The notes beneath the pieces are model-generated. The model did not search any database and was not told the origin of the DNA. It worked only from the letters and a program-made list of their open reading frames with translations. From Sphingobacteriaceae bacterium DW12 (lineage in GTDB: Bacteria; Bacteroidota; Bacteroidia; Sphingobacteriales; Sphingobacteriaceae), in the NCBI GenBank assembly GCA_000783305.1, contig JROE01000004.1, positions 186,001 to 250,000 of the forward strand: a DNA stretch of 64,000 nucleotides, given 5' to 3'. This document shows, piece after piece, positions 33,187 through 43,482 of this stretch (the first letter of the stretch is position 1; each line of letters starts with the position of its first letter). The translations under genes were made by a program, and so were the position numbers.

Positions 33187-35586
33187 ATGTTCCAGACATA
33201 CATCAAAATTGCTTGGCGGTATCTCATAAAAAACAAGACCACATCATTAGTAAGTGTTGCAAGTTTGGCACTTGGTATTTGTTGTTTTTTCTTACTGGGG
33301 ACATATATTATCCAAGAACTTCGATTCGACCGTTTCCATAGTAAAGCAGATCGTATTGTTTATATGTCCTTTGGCTACAGAGCCCCTTCCACCCCAACTT
33401 TCATTGAGTCCGCTTGGACACCCAATGCTGCCGTACCGGCATTCAAAGCGCAATTTCCGGAAATAGAGGATGGAATTCGAATTTACAAACTAGGTGACAA
33501 AGACCAAACTGTGCCGGTAATGTACAAGGGTCATGTACTCAATGAGGGTGGTCTTTGTTTTGCTGATGAAACGATATTTGATATCTTCAGTTTCGAATTT
33601 GTACAGGGAGATGCTACACTTGCCCTTAAGGACCCTAGCTCTATCGTGATTACTGAATCTACTGCTAAACGTTATTTTGGAGATGCAGAGCCTTTGGGAG
33701 AAAGCTTGACCATTAATGACAAACCTTGGAAAATTGCAGGCGTCATACGAGACATCCCCTCCTATTCCCAAATCCAATTTAACATACTAGGTCCCTATCA
33801 TGCGCTATCTCGCTTCAAAGAAACTTCTTGGGGCCAAGCCAACGATATTTCGTATTTCCTACTTAAGTCTCCTGATGATATCGCCCTCGTTCAAACAAAG
33901 ATAGACGCATATTTAAAGAAGCAATTTGCGGATGAGATTGCTGCTGGCTACGAGGTTAAATTTCCATTACAGAAGCTGACCGATGTCAGATTACATGTTG
34001 CACAAATGGGAGGTCCCAAACCCGTATACCTCTACATCCTATCTATTCTGGCCTTTTCATTATTGCTAATCGCTTGTATCAATTTTGGGAACCTCGTGAT
34101 GACGAAATCGACAGAGAGAGCACATGAAATTGGTGTCCGAAAGGTTATTGGGGCATCTAGACGTTATATTTTCGGTCAATTTGTAATAGAATCAATCTTC
34201 ACTTCCACCCTTGGTCTCATCATTGGCACCATTGGAGCTGTTTTGTTGATTCCGCTATTCAATAATTACACTCATATTCAACTTAGTTTAGAAATATGGA
34301 AGGGGGGGTGGTTCATGGCGACCCTTGCTATACTCTTCCTAATCATTTCTTTAATAGCAGGGGGTGCTCCGGCATGGGCTCTGTCGTCCATAAAACCGAC
34401 AGATAGTTTAAAAGGCAAAATCCATAGGAGTTCGCGAGGTGCCCTGTTGAGCAGGGGATTGGTTGTTCTCCAATTTGGACTCGCATTATTATTTATTATT
34501 TCGACTTTAATCGTGGATGGGCAAATGCGCTATTTACAGTCAAAGGATACGGGAATTGCACGTTCCAAAATCTTGGTTTTAGATGCTTCAAATTTATCTA
34601 TTCCTAATCTTCTGTCTTTAAAAAATGTCGTTGCGAATAATGATAATGTCAGCGGTGTAACCGCTTCTTATGATTCTCCGGTAAAGATATTGGGCGGCTA
34701 TACGTTGGACGCAGAAGGCACATCCGGCAAGAAATCGATCAACGTAACTGGCATTCCAGTAGAAAAGGACTTTCTATCTGTTTTCGACATTAAATTAGCT
34801 GCTGGGGAAGGATTTACAGAAGGGGACGCAGTACGATCACACTCAACGGATATCGAACCAGAGTACAGCTTTGTCATTAATGAAAGTACCTTACAGGAAT
34901 TAGGATGGGGGGCACAAGAAGCCATCGGCAAACTTGTCAATCTTAACGGAAGAAAAGGAAAAATTAAGGCCGTATCCAAAGATTTTAATTTTTCCTCTCT
35001 CCATGAGAAAATAAGTCCCATTGTCATCTTCCTTGAATATAATTGGTTTGGTAAACTATTCGTCAGTGTAAAGGATACAAAGGAGCTTAAAAATACACTC
35101 AACCAAATTGAGCATGAATGGAAAAAATTCAGCAAATACAAGCCTTTCGAATATCATTTTTTAGATGAAGAATACAATGCATTATACAAATCCGAAGAGC
35201 GGACTCTCAAAATCTTGACGATATTTTCCATTGCAACGATACTGGTATCGGGCCTGGGTTTATTCGCGCTTTCATCTCTAGTCATTCAAAGAAGGGTGAA
35301 GGAAATAGGAATACGTAAAATACTTGGTGCATCTATGCTCTCCATCGTCAAACTTGTCTCTATTGATTTTCTAAAACTTTTAATGGTAGCATTGGTGATT
35401 GCCATCCCATTATCGTGGTGGGCAATGCAAAAATGGTTACAAGATTTTGCCTATAGAATAGATATCAAATGGGAGTTTTTCGCTTTTGCAGCTCTCATTG
35501 GTTTGTTCGTGACGGTCCTGACAGTCAGCTTTCAAGCAATTAAAATAGCGAATACCAATCCTGTTGCTAGTTTAAGAAACGAATAG
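33187..35586 (+). CDS. FtsX/MacB-like ABC permease 1
   Basis: A 799-residue permease with two MacB_PCD-FtsX units. The N-terminal half has an anchoring helix (TTSLVSVASLALGICCFFLLG), an extracytoplasmic domain (about 50-270) and three helices (about 285-400, AHEIGVRKVIGASRRYIFGQF coupling helix). A second, similar half follows with coupling region VKEIGIRKILGASMLSIVKLV and ends NPVASLRNE. This double-unit form is the usual Bacteroidota version. It is 10 bp after the ATPase gene. Confidence 0.92.
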   Translation: MFQTYIKIAWRYLIKNKTTSLVSVASLALGICCFFLLGTYIIQELRFDRFHSKADRIVYMSFGYRAPSTPTFIESAWTPNAAVPAFKAQFPEIEDGIRIYKLGDKDQTVPVMYKGHVLNEGGLCFADETIFDIFSFEFVQGDATLALKDPSSIVITESTAKRYFGDAEPLGESLTINDKPWKIAGVIRDIPSYSQIQFNILGPYHALSRFKETSWGQANDISYFLLKSPDDIALVQTKIDAYLKKQFADEIAAGYEVKFPLQKLTDVRLHVAQMGGPKPVYLYILSILAFSLLLIACINFGNLVMTKSTERAHEIGVRKVIGASRRYIFGQFVIESIFTSTLGLIIGTIGAVLLIPLFNNYTHIQLSLEIWKGGWFMATLAILFLIISLIAGGAPAWALSSIKPTDSLKGKIHRSSRGALLSRGLVVLQFGLALLFIISTLIVDGQMRYLQSKDTGIARSKILVLDASNLSIPNLLSLKNVVANNDNVSGVTASYDSPVKILGGYTLDAEGTSGKKSINVTGIPVEKDFLSVFDIKLAAGEGFTEGDAVRSHSTDIEPEYSFVINESTLQELGWGAQEAIGKLVNLNGRKGKIKAVSKDFNFSSLHEKISPIVIFLEYNWFGKLFVSVKDTKELKNTLNQIEHEWKKFSKYKPFEYHFLDEEYNALYKSEERTLKILTIFSIATILVSGLGLFALSSLVIQRRVKEIGIRKILGASMLSIVKLVSIDFLKLLMVALVIAIPLSWWAMQKWLQDFAYRIDIKWEFFAFAALIGLFVTVLTVSFQAIKIANTNPVASLRNE

Positions 35587-35661
35587 CACATTTCATTTAT
35601 CACATTATATCTCCACAGTTTAAGAGATGCATAAAGATTTAACTTACTACACACAAAAATT

Positions 35662-38091
35662 ATGAATTGGTTGTCCATCAAATTATCCCTTCGACAGCTT
35701 TGGAAACAAAAACTGTTTACCTTTCTCCATATAATGGGATTGGCGATTGGTATAGCAGGCTGCTTCTCAATAGCCCGTATCGTGGATTACGAACTCAAAT
35801 ATGACCGAGAACATCCCGAAAAGGATAAAATCTATCAGGTGCTATCTTACTCTTTTTTCGAAGGGAAAGAAAGTTACTTTGGCGGCATCCAACTGCCTGT
35901 TTCCTCATTTTTGGAAGACGAACGTAGCGAGACTACCCTTATTGTCCCCATACATATGCGGTACTTCAACAAGATAAAAACAAATGAAGTACAGGGAGAT
36001 CATTTGGAAAGTCCAACCAACTTAATGTCTACAACGACCTCTTATTTCGACTTGGTACCTTATCGTTGGCTCGCTGGGAATAAAAAAACAGTATTTAACA
36101 CGCCGAATGAAGTAGTGCTGACCGAATCTCGGGCTAAGTTGTACTTTAACGACACGGCTCCTCAGGATATCATCGGTCAAACTATAACTTATAATGATAG
36201 CTTACTCTATACCGTCACAGGTATCATCGAGGACCTCCATTTTCCATCCAGCTTTAACGGTAAAGAATTTTTTTCCATTCCAGAAAAAGATAGGACTAGC
36301 ACGGATTGGGATTCTCGCAACTCCGCTCATCAACTATATATCAAAATCAGTAACGACAAAGCGAAAGCGGCTCTGCTCTCCGCTATCAATAAAAAAATCG
36401 ACCACGAAACTGCAGAAGCTCAAAAAACTTATAAATTCAAAACATGGTTCGATCTACTGCCTCTTGATGAAAAACACTTCACGCCATCGGCAAATAATAG
36501 CTCTCATACCACTGACAGAGCAGTATTATATATCTTATTAAGTATAGCAGTATTTCTTATTGCATTAGCAAGTATTAACTATATCAATTTGACCACCGCC
36601 CAAATGTCGAAGCGGGCCAAACTCATCGGCATCCAAAAATCCCTAGGAGCAGATTCATCTGGGATTATCCAATCCTTTTTTGTGGAAACCATTCTAATCC
36701 TTTTGGGAGCATTTGTGCTAGCCATTCCATTGACTCAATTCTTCAATGAAAATTTCAAGGAAATAATCCCTAAAGATATCGGCGACTTTTTAAGTATGGG
36801 TGAAATCATTGTATTTGCACTTGCCTTACTTATACTGCTTTCCCTAATTAACGGTTTGTATCCCGCATGGTTGAGCACAAAAGTAAGTATCGTAAAGACA
36901 CTCAAATCTCAACAGGTCAACAGTAAGCAAAAGACTGGCCTCCGAAAAGTGCTCATCGTATTTCAATTTACCATTGCGCAACTATTCGTCATTTGTACCC
37001 TAATCATTGCGAAACAGCTACATTATGCCTTCCATGCAGACTTAGGATTTAACCATAATGCGGTAATTATCCAAAGTTTACCTTCAGGTCTATCCGAAAA
37101 GGACAATAAGGACGCACGTGTTTATCGCCAAGCACTGCAAAGGCATCCAGAGTTTTCAATGGTGTCTCTTGGCCAAATCCCCTTTGACAATTCAATGTGG
37201 TCTACTCGGTTATATCGGACATTGGATACTGGGGAAGTGACATTTAATATCGAGAATAAATTTATCGACGAAAACTATTTCGACCTTTATGATATTAAAT
37301 TGTTGGCCGGGGAAAAATTTCTTCAGCTCAATGATAGTTCAACGCATATTCTTATTAATGAGAAAGCGGTACTTACAATGGGATTCGAATCTGCTCAAGA
37401 TGCTCTTGGTCAGGTAGTGGAGAAAAAAGAGAGTTCTGAAAAAAGAGTTGACCTGCGTATAATTGGAGTAGTGAAAAATTTCAATCAAAATGATTTCAGA
37501 AGTGAAATTGCGCCGATGGCATTCTATTATCGAGAAAAGGATGATTTAAAAAATATTAGCGTAAAACTCACCGACCATAACAAGGCAAATTGGACCAGGG
37601 CAATCCAGATTATGGAGACGGAATGGAAAAATCTGTATCCCCAAAAAACATTTGAATATAAATTTTACGACCAGCATGTTGAAGAAATGTACGAGTCCTA
37701 TACCCGAACAGCCAAACTCATCAACACGTCTACCGCTGTCACACTCATGATTAGCTGTATTGGTTTATTCGGTTTGATTACTCTGACATCGTACCAACGG
37801 ACAAAAGAAATCGGAATCCGAAAAATCATGGGTGCTCGAGATATCGAACTCTTTGGATTGTTGACCAAGGACTATATTTGGCTCGTAGTGATTGCTTCTT
37901 TAATTGCCTCACCAATTGCGTATTATTTTATGAATAATTGGCTAAAAGAGTTTACTTTTCGAATAGACCTCACTCCTTGGGATTTTGCTTTAGCGGGCAT
38001 TGCATGTATTATCATCGCATTAGTCACGACGAGTATACAGGCGATACGCGCTATCCGTCAGAATCCTGTGAATAGCTTACGGGACGAATAA
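35662..38091 (+). CDS. FtsX/MacB-like ABC permease 2
   Basis: An 809-residue paralogue of the preceding permease with the same double FtsX plan: anchoring helix FLHIMGLAIGIAGCFSIARIV, extracytoplasmic domains, coupling segments AKLIGIQKSLGADSSGIIQSF and TKEIGIRKIMGARDIELFGLL, and end NPVNSLRDE. The two permeases are clearly diverged, which suggests a heterodimer or alternative partners for the single ATPase. A 75-bp gap separates them, with no obvious promoter. Last gene of the operon. Confidence 0.92.
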   Translation: MNWLSIKLSLRQLWKQKLFTFLHIMGLAIGIAGCFSIARIVDYELKYDREHPEKDKIYQVLSYSFFEGKESYFGGIQLPVSSFLEDERSETTLIVPIHMRYFNKIKTNEVQGDHLESPTNLMSTTTSYFDLVPYRWLAGNKKTVFNTPNEVVLTESRAKLYFNDTAPQDIIGQTITYNDSLLYTVTGIIEDLHFPSSFNGKEFFSIPEKDRTSTDWDSRNSAHQLYIKISNDKAKAALLSAINKKIDHETAEAQKTYKFKTWFDLLPLDEKHFTPSANNSSHTTDRAVLYILLSIAVFLIALASINYINLTTAQMSKRAKLIGIQKSLGADSSGIIQSFFVETILILLGAFVLAIPLTQFFNENFKEIIPKDIGDFLSMGEIIVFALALLILLSLINGLYPAWLSTKVSIVKTLKSQQVNSKQKTGLRKVLIVFQFTIAQLFVICTLIIAKQLHYAFHADLGFNHNAVIIQSLPSGLSEKDNKDARVYRQALQRHPEFSMVSLGQIPFDNSMWSTRLYRTLDTGEVTFNIENKFIDENYFDLYDIKLLAGEKFLQLNDSSTHILINEKAVLTMGFESAQDALGQVVEKKESSEKRVDLRIIGVVKNFNQNDFRSEIAPMAFYYREKDDLKNISVKLTDHNKANWTRAIQIMETEWKNLYPQKTFEYKFYDQHVEEMYESYTRTAKLINTSTAVTLMISCIGLFGLITLTSYQRTKEIGIRKIMGARDIELFGLLTKDYIWLVVIASLIASPIAYYFMNNWLKEFTFRIDLTPWDFALAGIACIIIALVTTSIQAIRAIRQNPVNSLRDE

Positions 38092-38121
38092 GAATTTGTT
38101 TTTATGTTTAGTTTAGTATGC

Positions 38122-38150
38122 ACCCGCTCCAGACATGGAGTGGGTTTACT
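38122..38150 (+). terminator. Terminator of the efflux operon
   Basis: The stem ACCCGCTCCA with TGGAGTGGGT (one G-U pair, 4-nt loop) is followed by TTTACTTTTC, 30 bp past the stop codon and between convergent genes. Confidence 0.7.
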
Positions 38151-38194
38151 TTTCAATATGTAAAAGTGAGATAAACATTGCTTCCACAAGTCTC

Positions 38195-39436
38195 TTAAAG
38201 CAATTTTTTACAAACTAGATATTTCATGATAATAGCCGTAGCTCCTGCACGACCTCTTACATAGTCTTTTGCCTGATTTTTTGCTTTTATATATTTATCC
38301 CGATTTTGTAAGGCCTGAAAGACGCGAACAAACTCTTCGCTACTTGCAATGGAAAACCCAGCACCTTCTTCTATCAAATCCTTAGCTTCCTGAAACTTTT
38401 GATATTTAGGCCCAAAAATAATTGGTAAGCCGTAGGTTGCCGCTTCCAAGGTATTGTGTATGCCCGCTCCAAAGCCACCACCGATAAAAGCAATATTCGC
38501 GTAAGCATATAGGGATGAAAGCATACCAATGTTATCTATCACCAATACCTGAGCAAGTTGGACCTGCTGATTGTCATATTGAGCAAAATTTGAAAACCGC
38601 AAGGCTTGCGGAAATAGGTTCGTAATGGAAGAAAGATGGGATTCATGGATTTCATGTGGAGCAATAATCAACTTCCATTCGGGGTATCGCGCTACTACGT
38701 CTCGAAGCAATACCTCGTCCTGAGGCCATGTACTTCCAGCTACTAATACCTTATTATTGCCAATAAAATCTCCTACCTCTTTGATGCTCTGATACGACTC
38801 GGGGAGCTGCACGACCCTGTCAAAACGGGTATCTCCGGTTATTCCTACGTGACGTATACCATTTTCCTTAAGGAGGTGTAAACTTTCCTCATTCTGCACA
38901 AAAAAATAAGACACGTGGTCCAATATCCTTCTAAAAAATCCTCCGTACGGTTGAAAGAAAATCTGCTCGGGTCTGAAAATAGCTGAAATCATGAGCAAGG
39001 GAATGTCACGTCGTCCAAGTTCTCTAAAGAAATAATACCAATACTCGTATTTGGTAAAGACGACAAACTCAGGATTTATCAGTTCAATAAATTTGACTGC
39101 ATTTTGAGCCGTATCTTCAGGTAAGTAATATACATAATCTGCTAAATTGGTGTTCTTACGGATTTCGTACCCTGATGGGGAGTAAAAAGTAATCACGATT
39201 TTTTTTGCAGGATATTTTTTTTTTATTTCCTCTAGCAACGCTCTCCCCTGTTCAAATTCGCCGAGCGAAGCGAAATGGAACCAAATGTGTTTTTGCCCCA
39301 ATTCAACCGTTTGACTCATGCGGTTATACCAATGTTTACGACCGTCGACCCACAGCTTTGCTTTGGGGTAAAAAGGGGCAATCAGCCTCAACAATAGGCC
39401 ATAAAGAAGTATTCCGAGGGAGTAGATTAGACGCAT
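38195..39436 (-). CDS. waaA: 3-deoxy-D-manno-octulosonic acid (Kdo) transferase
   Basis: A 413-residue inner-membrane-bound GT30 glycosyltransferase that adds Kdo to lipid IVA in lipopolysaccharide synthesis. An N-terminal anchor (LGILLYGLLLRLIAPFYPKAKLW) precedes IWFHFASLGEFEQGRALLE (family catalytic Glu), VITFYSPSGYEIRKN, FVFTKYEYWYYF, VAGSTWPQDE, IIAPHEIHESHL and the nucleotide-sugar site FIGGGFGAGIHNTLEAATYGLP. The length is normal. It diverges from the UDP-sugar gene pair, in keeping with a surface-polysaccharide neighbourhood. Confidence 0.93.
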   Translation of the reverse strand: MRLIYSLGILLYGLLLRLIAPFYPKAKLWVDGRKHWYNRMSQTVELGQKHIWFHFASLGEFEQGRALLEEIKKKYPAKKIVITFYSPSGYEIRKNTNLADYVYYLPEDTAQNAVKFIELINPEFVVFTKYEYWYYFFRELGRRDIPLLMISAIFRPEQIFFQPYGGFFRRILDHVSYFFVQNEESLHLLKENGIRHVGITGDTRFDRVVQLPESYQSIKEVGDFIGNNKVLVAGSTWPQDEVLLRDVVARYPEWKLIIAPHEIHESHLSSITNLFPQALRFSNFAQYDNQQVQLAQVLVIDNIGMLSSLYAYANIAFIGGGFGAGIHNTLEAATYGLPIIFGPKYQKFQEAKDLIEEGAGFSIASSEEFVRVFQALQNRDKYIKAKNQAKDYVRGRAGATAIIMKYLVCKKLL

Positions 39437-39453
39437 GTTCGCAAATTATTGCT

Positions 39454-39461
39454 TATCTTCG
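39454..39461 (+). promoter_or_regulatory. -7-like element before the UDP-sugar genes
   Basis: TATCTTCG resembles the Bacteroidota -7 consensus TAnnTTTG (one mismatch) and lies 38 bp before the GTG start. No convincing -33 TTG at standard spacing was found. Confidence 0.35.
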
Positions 39462-39499
39462 TCAAAGATATCAAACCCTTTCTAAATTAGAGGATAGAA

Positions 39500-40492
39500 G
39501 TGGAAAATAAGCATCGTAAACGAATTTTGATAACTGGAGCCGCAGGTTTCTTAGGTTCTCATCTTTGTGATCGATTTATTCTTGAAGATTATCATGTCAT
39601 TGGCATGGACAATTTAATCACTGGGGATTTGCAGAATATTGCACATTTGTTCAAATTGGAGAACTTTGAGTTCTATAATCATGATGTTTCCAAATTTGTC
39701 CACGTACCTGGACATCTCGACTACGTCCTTCACTTTGCGTCTCCCGCAAGTCCCATAGACTATCTCAAAATTCCGATCCAAACGTTAAAAGTAGGTTCAT
39801 TGGGTACACATAATCTGCTTGGGTTGGCACGAGTCAAGTCTGCACGAATCTTGGTGGCTTCGACTTCCGAAATCTACGGTGACCCAAACGTAAGCCCTCA
39901 ATCCGAAGATTATTGGGGAAATGTTAATCCTGTTGGTCCTCGCGGTGTGTACGACGAAGCGAAGCGATTCCAAGAGGCAATGACAATGGCTTATCATAAT
40001 TTTCATCAGCTAGAGACACGTATTGTTCGGATATTCAATACATTTGGTCCAAAGATGCGGCTCAATGATGGTCGTGCAATCCCCACTTTCATCGCGCAAG
40101 CGTTACGTGGTGACGATCTCACTCTATTTGGAAACGGGTTGCAAACTCGTTCTTTTTGCTACGTCAGTGACCAAGTTGAGGGCATTTTTAACGTATTACA
40201 TGGAGATTGCTCAACGCCTATAAACATCGGTAATCCTGATGAAATAAGCTTGAATCAACTTGCAAAGGAGATTATTGAAATCACGCAAAGTAAGTCTAAG
40301 ATACGGTATCAAGAACTTCCTACAGAAGATCCTAAACAAAGACGTCCGGATATCAGTAAAGCAAAACGATTGTTGGATTGGCAACCTCGTGTATCTCGAA
40401 AAGAGGGGTTGGAAAGGACCATACAGTACTATCGCACATTGCCCATAACAGCATTAGAACATAAAGATTTTACATACTATAACCATAGATAA
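39500..40492 (+). CDS. UDP-glucuronate decarboxylase-like SDR (UDP-xylose synthase type)
   Basis: A 330-residue extended short-chain dehydrogenase. Rossmann motif [14 protein letters not shown]; the hallmark [20 protein letters not shown] and [11 protein letters not shown] ... [23 protein letters not shown] (catalytic Tyr-x3-Lys) match the UXS branch that converts UDP-GlcA to UDP-xylose. An exact product cannot be proven from sequence. No ATG precedes the Rossmann motif in frame, so the start is the GTG at 39500 with an AGGATAG-like ribosome-binding site. The stop overlaps the galE start by one base. Confidence 0.85.
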   Translation: MENKHRKRILITGAAGFLGSHLCDRFILEDYHVIGMDNLITGDLQNIAHLFKLENFEFYNHDVSKFVHVPGHLDYVLHFASPASPIDYLKIPIQTLKVGSLGTHNLLGLARVKSARILVASTSEIYGDPNVSPQSEDYWGNVNPVGPRGVYDEAKRFQEAMTMAYHNFHQLETRIVRIFNTFGPKMRLNDGRAIPTFIAQALRGDDLTLFGNGLQTRSFCYVSDQVEGIFNVLHGDCSTPINIGNPDEISLNQLAKEIIEITQSKSKIRYQELPTEDPKQRRPDISKAKRLLDWQPRVSRKEGLERTIQYYRTLPITALEHKDFTYYNHR

Positions 40493-41520
40493 TGAGCAAA
40501 ATACTTGTAACAGGCGGAACAGGATATATTGGTTCGCACACCGTAGTCGAATTATTTAACGCAGGGTACACTCCCGTCATCGTAGACAATCTGTCCAATT
40601 CGAGTATCCATATTTTGGAGCAGATTGAAAAAATTATTGGTATTAAACCCGAATTTCATGAGTTTGATCTTTGTGATGATGCAAAGGTAACTGCATTTGT
40701 ACATGCAAATCCTGATATCAAGGGTATCATTCACTTTGCTGCTTCAAAAGCTGTTGGCGAATCTGTCGCAAATCCATTGAAGTATTACCACAACAACTTT
40801 TTTTCGCTTATTAACTTACTAAACGCTTATCGTGAACGTCCTGTCAATTTCGTTTTCTCGTCTAGTTGTACAGTATACGGCGAACCTGATACACTACCTG
40901 TCACCGAATCTGCCCCGATAAAAAAAGCTACTTCCCCTTATGGCAATACGAAACAAATTGCAGAGGAGATCTTGGAAGAAACCGCGAGCGCGTATGACAA
41001 CTACAACATTATAGCCTTACGTTATTTCAATCCCGTAGGTGCTCATGAAACGGCTCTAATTGGAGAACTGCCTATTGGTGTACCGCAAAACTTGCTACCT
41101 TTTATCACACAGACAGCAATTGGAAAAAGAGAGCAGCTTACGGTATTCGGCGGAGACTACGATACTCCCGATGGATCATGTGTACGGGATTACATCCACG
41201 TAGTAGACTTAGCCAAAGCACACGTAGCGGCTATTCAGCTTTTGGAAAAGGGAAATCCGAATGGTAAGTACGATGTCTTTAATGTGGGTACTGGAATCGG
41301 ATATTCTGTATTGGAAGCCATTAAAGCTTTTGAAAAATCATCTGGTGAGAAATTGAACTATGTGGTCGGACCACGCAGAGAAGGAGACATCATCAAAGTA
41401 TGGGGAGATGTCAACAAATCAGCCCAACAGTTGGGTTGGAAGGCACAACTAGGAATAGACGAAATGATGGAAAGTGCTTGGAATTGGGAGAAATATCTAA
41501 AAGATCATCCGATGGGATAA
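40492..41520 (+). CDS. galE: UDP-glucose 4-epimerase
   Basis: A 342-residue GalE that interconverts UDP-glucose and UDP-galactose. Visible are VTGGTGYIGSHTVVEL, FAASKAVGESVANPLKYY, SSCTVYGEP (Ser/Thr), SPYGNTKQIAEEIL (Tyr-x3-Lys), LRYFNPVGAHE, DYDTPDGSCVRDYIHVVDLA and VGPRREGD. All catalytic parts are intact. ATG overlaps the upstream stop (TAATG), so the two genes form a coupled operon supplying nucleotide sugars. Confidence 0.95.
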   Translation: MSKILVTGGTGYIGSHTVVELFNAGYTPVIVDNLSNSSIHILEQIEKIIGIKPEFHEFDLCDDAKVTAFVHANPDIKGIIHFAASKAVGESVANPLKYYHNNFFSLINLLNAYRERPVNFVFSSSCTVYGEPDTLPVTESAPIKKATSPYGNTKQIAEEILEETASAYDNYNIIALRYFNPVGAHETALIGELPIGVPQNLLPFITQTAIGKREQLTVFGGDYDTPDGSCVRDYIHVVDLAKAHVAAIQLLEKGNPNGKYDVFNVGTGIGYSVLEAIKAFEKSSGEKLNYVVGPRREGDIIKVWGDVNKSAQQLGWKAQLGIDEMMESAWNWEKYLKDHPMG

Positions 41521-41573
41521 ATGCAGTATGCTATCTTTCTACTACACTTTAGCGGTGGTAGGAAGATAGCTTC

Positions 41574-43328
41574 TCACGCATTGTCAGTATTTGTCTTATC
41601 AAACACTATGTTAAAGAGCTCTTCAGACTTTACGCCCAGCTTTTTGCGAAGCCGCTGTCTTGACTTTTTTATAGCGTCTACGGTTACTCCTAAGAGATTT
41701 GACATCTCCTTATTAGAGAGGCCAAGTTTCAGCAATAAGACAATCCGTTTGTGCGACTCTGTCAATTCGGGATAGTCTGAAAGCAATTGTTCCAAAAAAT
41801 CAGCATGTTCTTTCTCAAATGCGACCTTAAAGGCCTCCCAATTCTCATCGGTCATTAAGTGTGAATCTAAAAGAGACTGCAGTTGCCCTTTATGTGTAGA
41901 TAGGTAGGGAGAATCTGAGACACCAATCTGTTGGATTTCCTGATTCAATCTATCGATTTGCTCATTTTTTTCTGCTAGATAACTGCGATAAGAATCCATT
42001 GTCTCATTGGCCCTCAATAACTTTTGATGCGACTCCATCTGTTCAACCTTCAACTTCAGTATCATCTTTTCGTAGTTGTGCTGCTTGACTTTTATCTTTC
42101 TTTGAAAGGTGTTAAAAATCAAAAATATAATAAAGATCAAAATAATGACCAATCCTAAATAGGCCCAATTTTTAAATCGCTCTTTTTCATATCTTTGTCG
42201 CTCCAATTCGATTTTATGAGTGTACCGTTCTTTCTGCGCTAGCAATTTAGTTTGCTTCAACATCAGATCCCCATCTGAAAATTTCAACGAATCGCCCAAG
42301 ACACTCATTCTTCTCCTGGCTACCAACTCTCCAGTTTCATCTTTTTGCAGGAGAGCAATATTCAATTTCAGTTCCATGATTTCAAATTCAGAGCTTTTGA
42401 AATAGGATTTGGTAACTGCATATTTTTGGGCCTTAATCACGGCTTGTTGAGCCGCTAATACATCGCCTTTTTGCAGATAGAGCCGAGCGATTAAAATCAA
42501 TGCATACATGGTATTCTGGTCACTTTGATGCAACTCTGAATAACCAATGTCTTCCTTCACAAATTGAATTGCCTCATCTACCTTTCCTTTGTTTTGTAAA
42601 ATCAAAGCCATATTGCCTAACGCTTTTCCCAATCGAACCTCATCATGTATCTTTTTGGATAGCGCAATAGCTTGGTTAAAATATTGCTCCGCAGCTATGG
42701 TATCTTTCGCATTTAATGCATACAGTCCTAGATTGTCCAAAATTGCGGCTAATTCGGATGATTCATGGGTAATTTGGCTTTGAGCCATTTTCAAAAACCT
42801 GATGGCCTCTTCATTGTCCCCGATGGTTCCAAAGAAAAAACCTACTTTTTTGAGTGACTCACAGGGTACATATAATTTATCGATGGGGACAGTTTGAATA
42901 GCTTCAACTGCTTGCATGAAAATAGGAAGTGCGCTGGCCATATCCCTAAAATGGTAAAGATAATATCCATAATTAATCAATGCCCAAATGCGTGCTTCCT
43001 TGTGTTCCTTCTGGGTTGCGATTGTAATCGCTTTCCGATGTAATAGATTACTTTTAGAATTCACACGGTCATAGGCCGTACCATAGCCATTTGCGAGCAT
43101 GCCGTAGTACATGACAAACATTTCAGAATCTTCATCTCTCTTCGCATTCTCCAAAATGGGTTGTAAATACTCTTTTAGCCTCGCAGTGTCGCTCCCGAAT
43201 TCTCTTTCTTGGAGCACCACGGACTCAAATCGCTGTTTACGATTGGAATTCGCATGCAGCTCTACAAATTCCGAAGCACCACAAAGCACTGTGCAGTAGC
43301 ACATAAAAAACAGAAAAAACAATCTCAC
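41574..43328 (-). CDS. TPR protein with transmembrane helix and C-terminal LuxR-like HTH
   Basis: A protein of about 584 residues. A short signal peptide (LFFLFFMCYCTVLCG) is followed by TPR-type helical repeats (about 60-340, for example DEVRLGKALGNMALILQNKG), one transmembrane helix (about 372-392, WAYLGLVIILIFIIFLIFN), a cytoplasmic coiled coil, and a LuxR/GerE-type HTH near the C-terminus (LTESHKRIVLLLKLGLSNKEM). It looks like a one-component membrane regulator that senses in the periplasm through TPRs. Such proteins are common in Bacteroidota with few known ligands. No ATG precedes the signal peptide; the GTG at 43328 is preferred over the TTG at 43334. Confidence 0.8.
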   Translation of the reverse strand: MRLFFLFFMCYCTVLCGASEFVELHANSNRKQRFESVVLQEREFGSDTARLKEYLQPILENAKRDEDSEMFVMYYGMLANGYGTAYDRVNSKSNLLHRKAITIATQKEHKEARIWALINYGYYLYHFRDMASALPIFMQAVEAIQTVPIDKLYVPCESLKKVGFFFGTIGDNEEAIRFLKMAQSQITHESSELAAILDNLGLYALNAKDTIAAEQYFNQAIALSKKIHDEVRLGKALGNMALILQNKGKVDEAIQFVKEDIGYSELHQSDQNTMYALILIARLYLQKGDVLAAQQAVIKAQKYAVTKSYFKSSEFEIMELKLNIALLQKDETGELVARRRMSVLGDSLKFSDGDLMLKQTKLLAQKERYTHKIELERQRYEKERFKNWAYLGLVIILIFIIFLIFNTFQRKIKVKQHNYEKMILKLKVEQMESHQKLLRANETMDSYRSYLAEKNEQIDRLNQEIQQIGVSDSPYLSTHKGQLQSLLDSHLMTDENWEAFKVAFEKEHADFLEQLLSDYPELTESHKRIVLLLKLGLSNKEMSNLLGVTVDAIKKSRQRLRKKLGVKSEELFNIVFDKTNTDNA

Positions 43329-43482
43329 ACCCAAAGAAGTTAACGAACCGACTTATACTTGCCCCATCTGAGCAAATTAAAATTCAATTAGCGTCTCAAA
43401 ATTATCAATTAAATATAGATTAAAGCTGTTTTTTACAAGAAATTAAGTTCAAATTTTTTTAAATACATAAACCATGGCCGGA

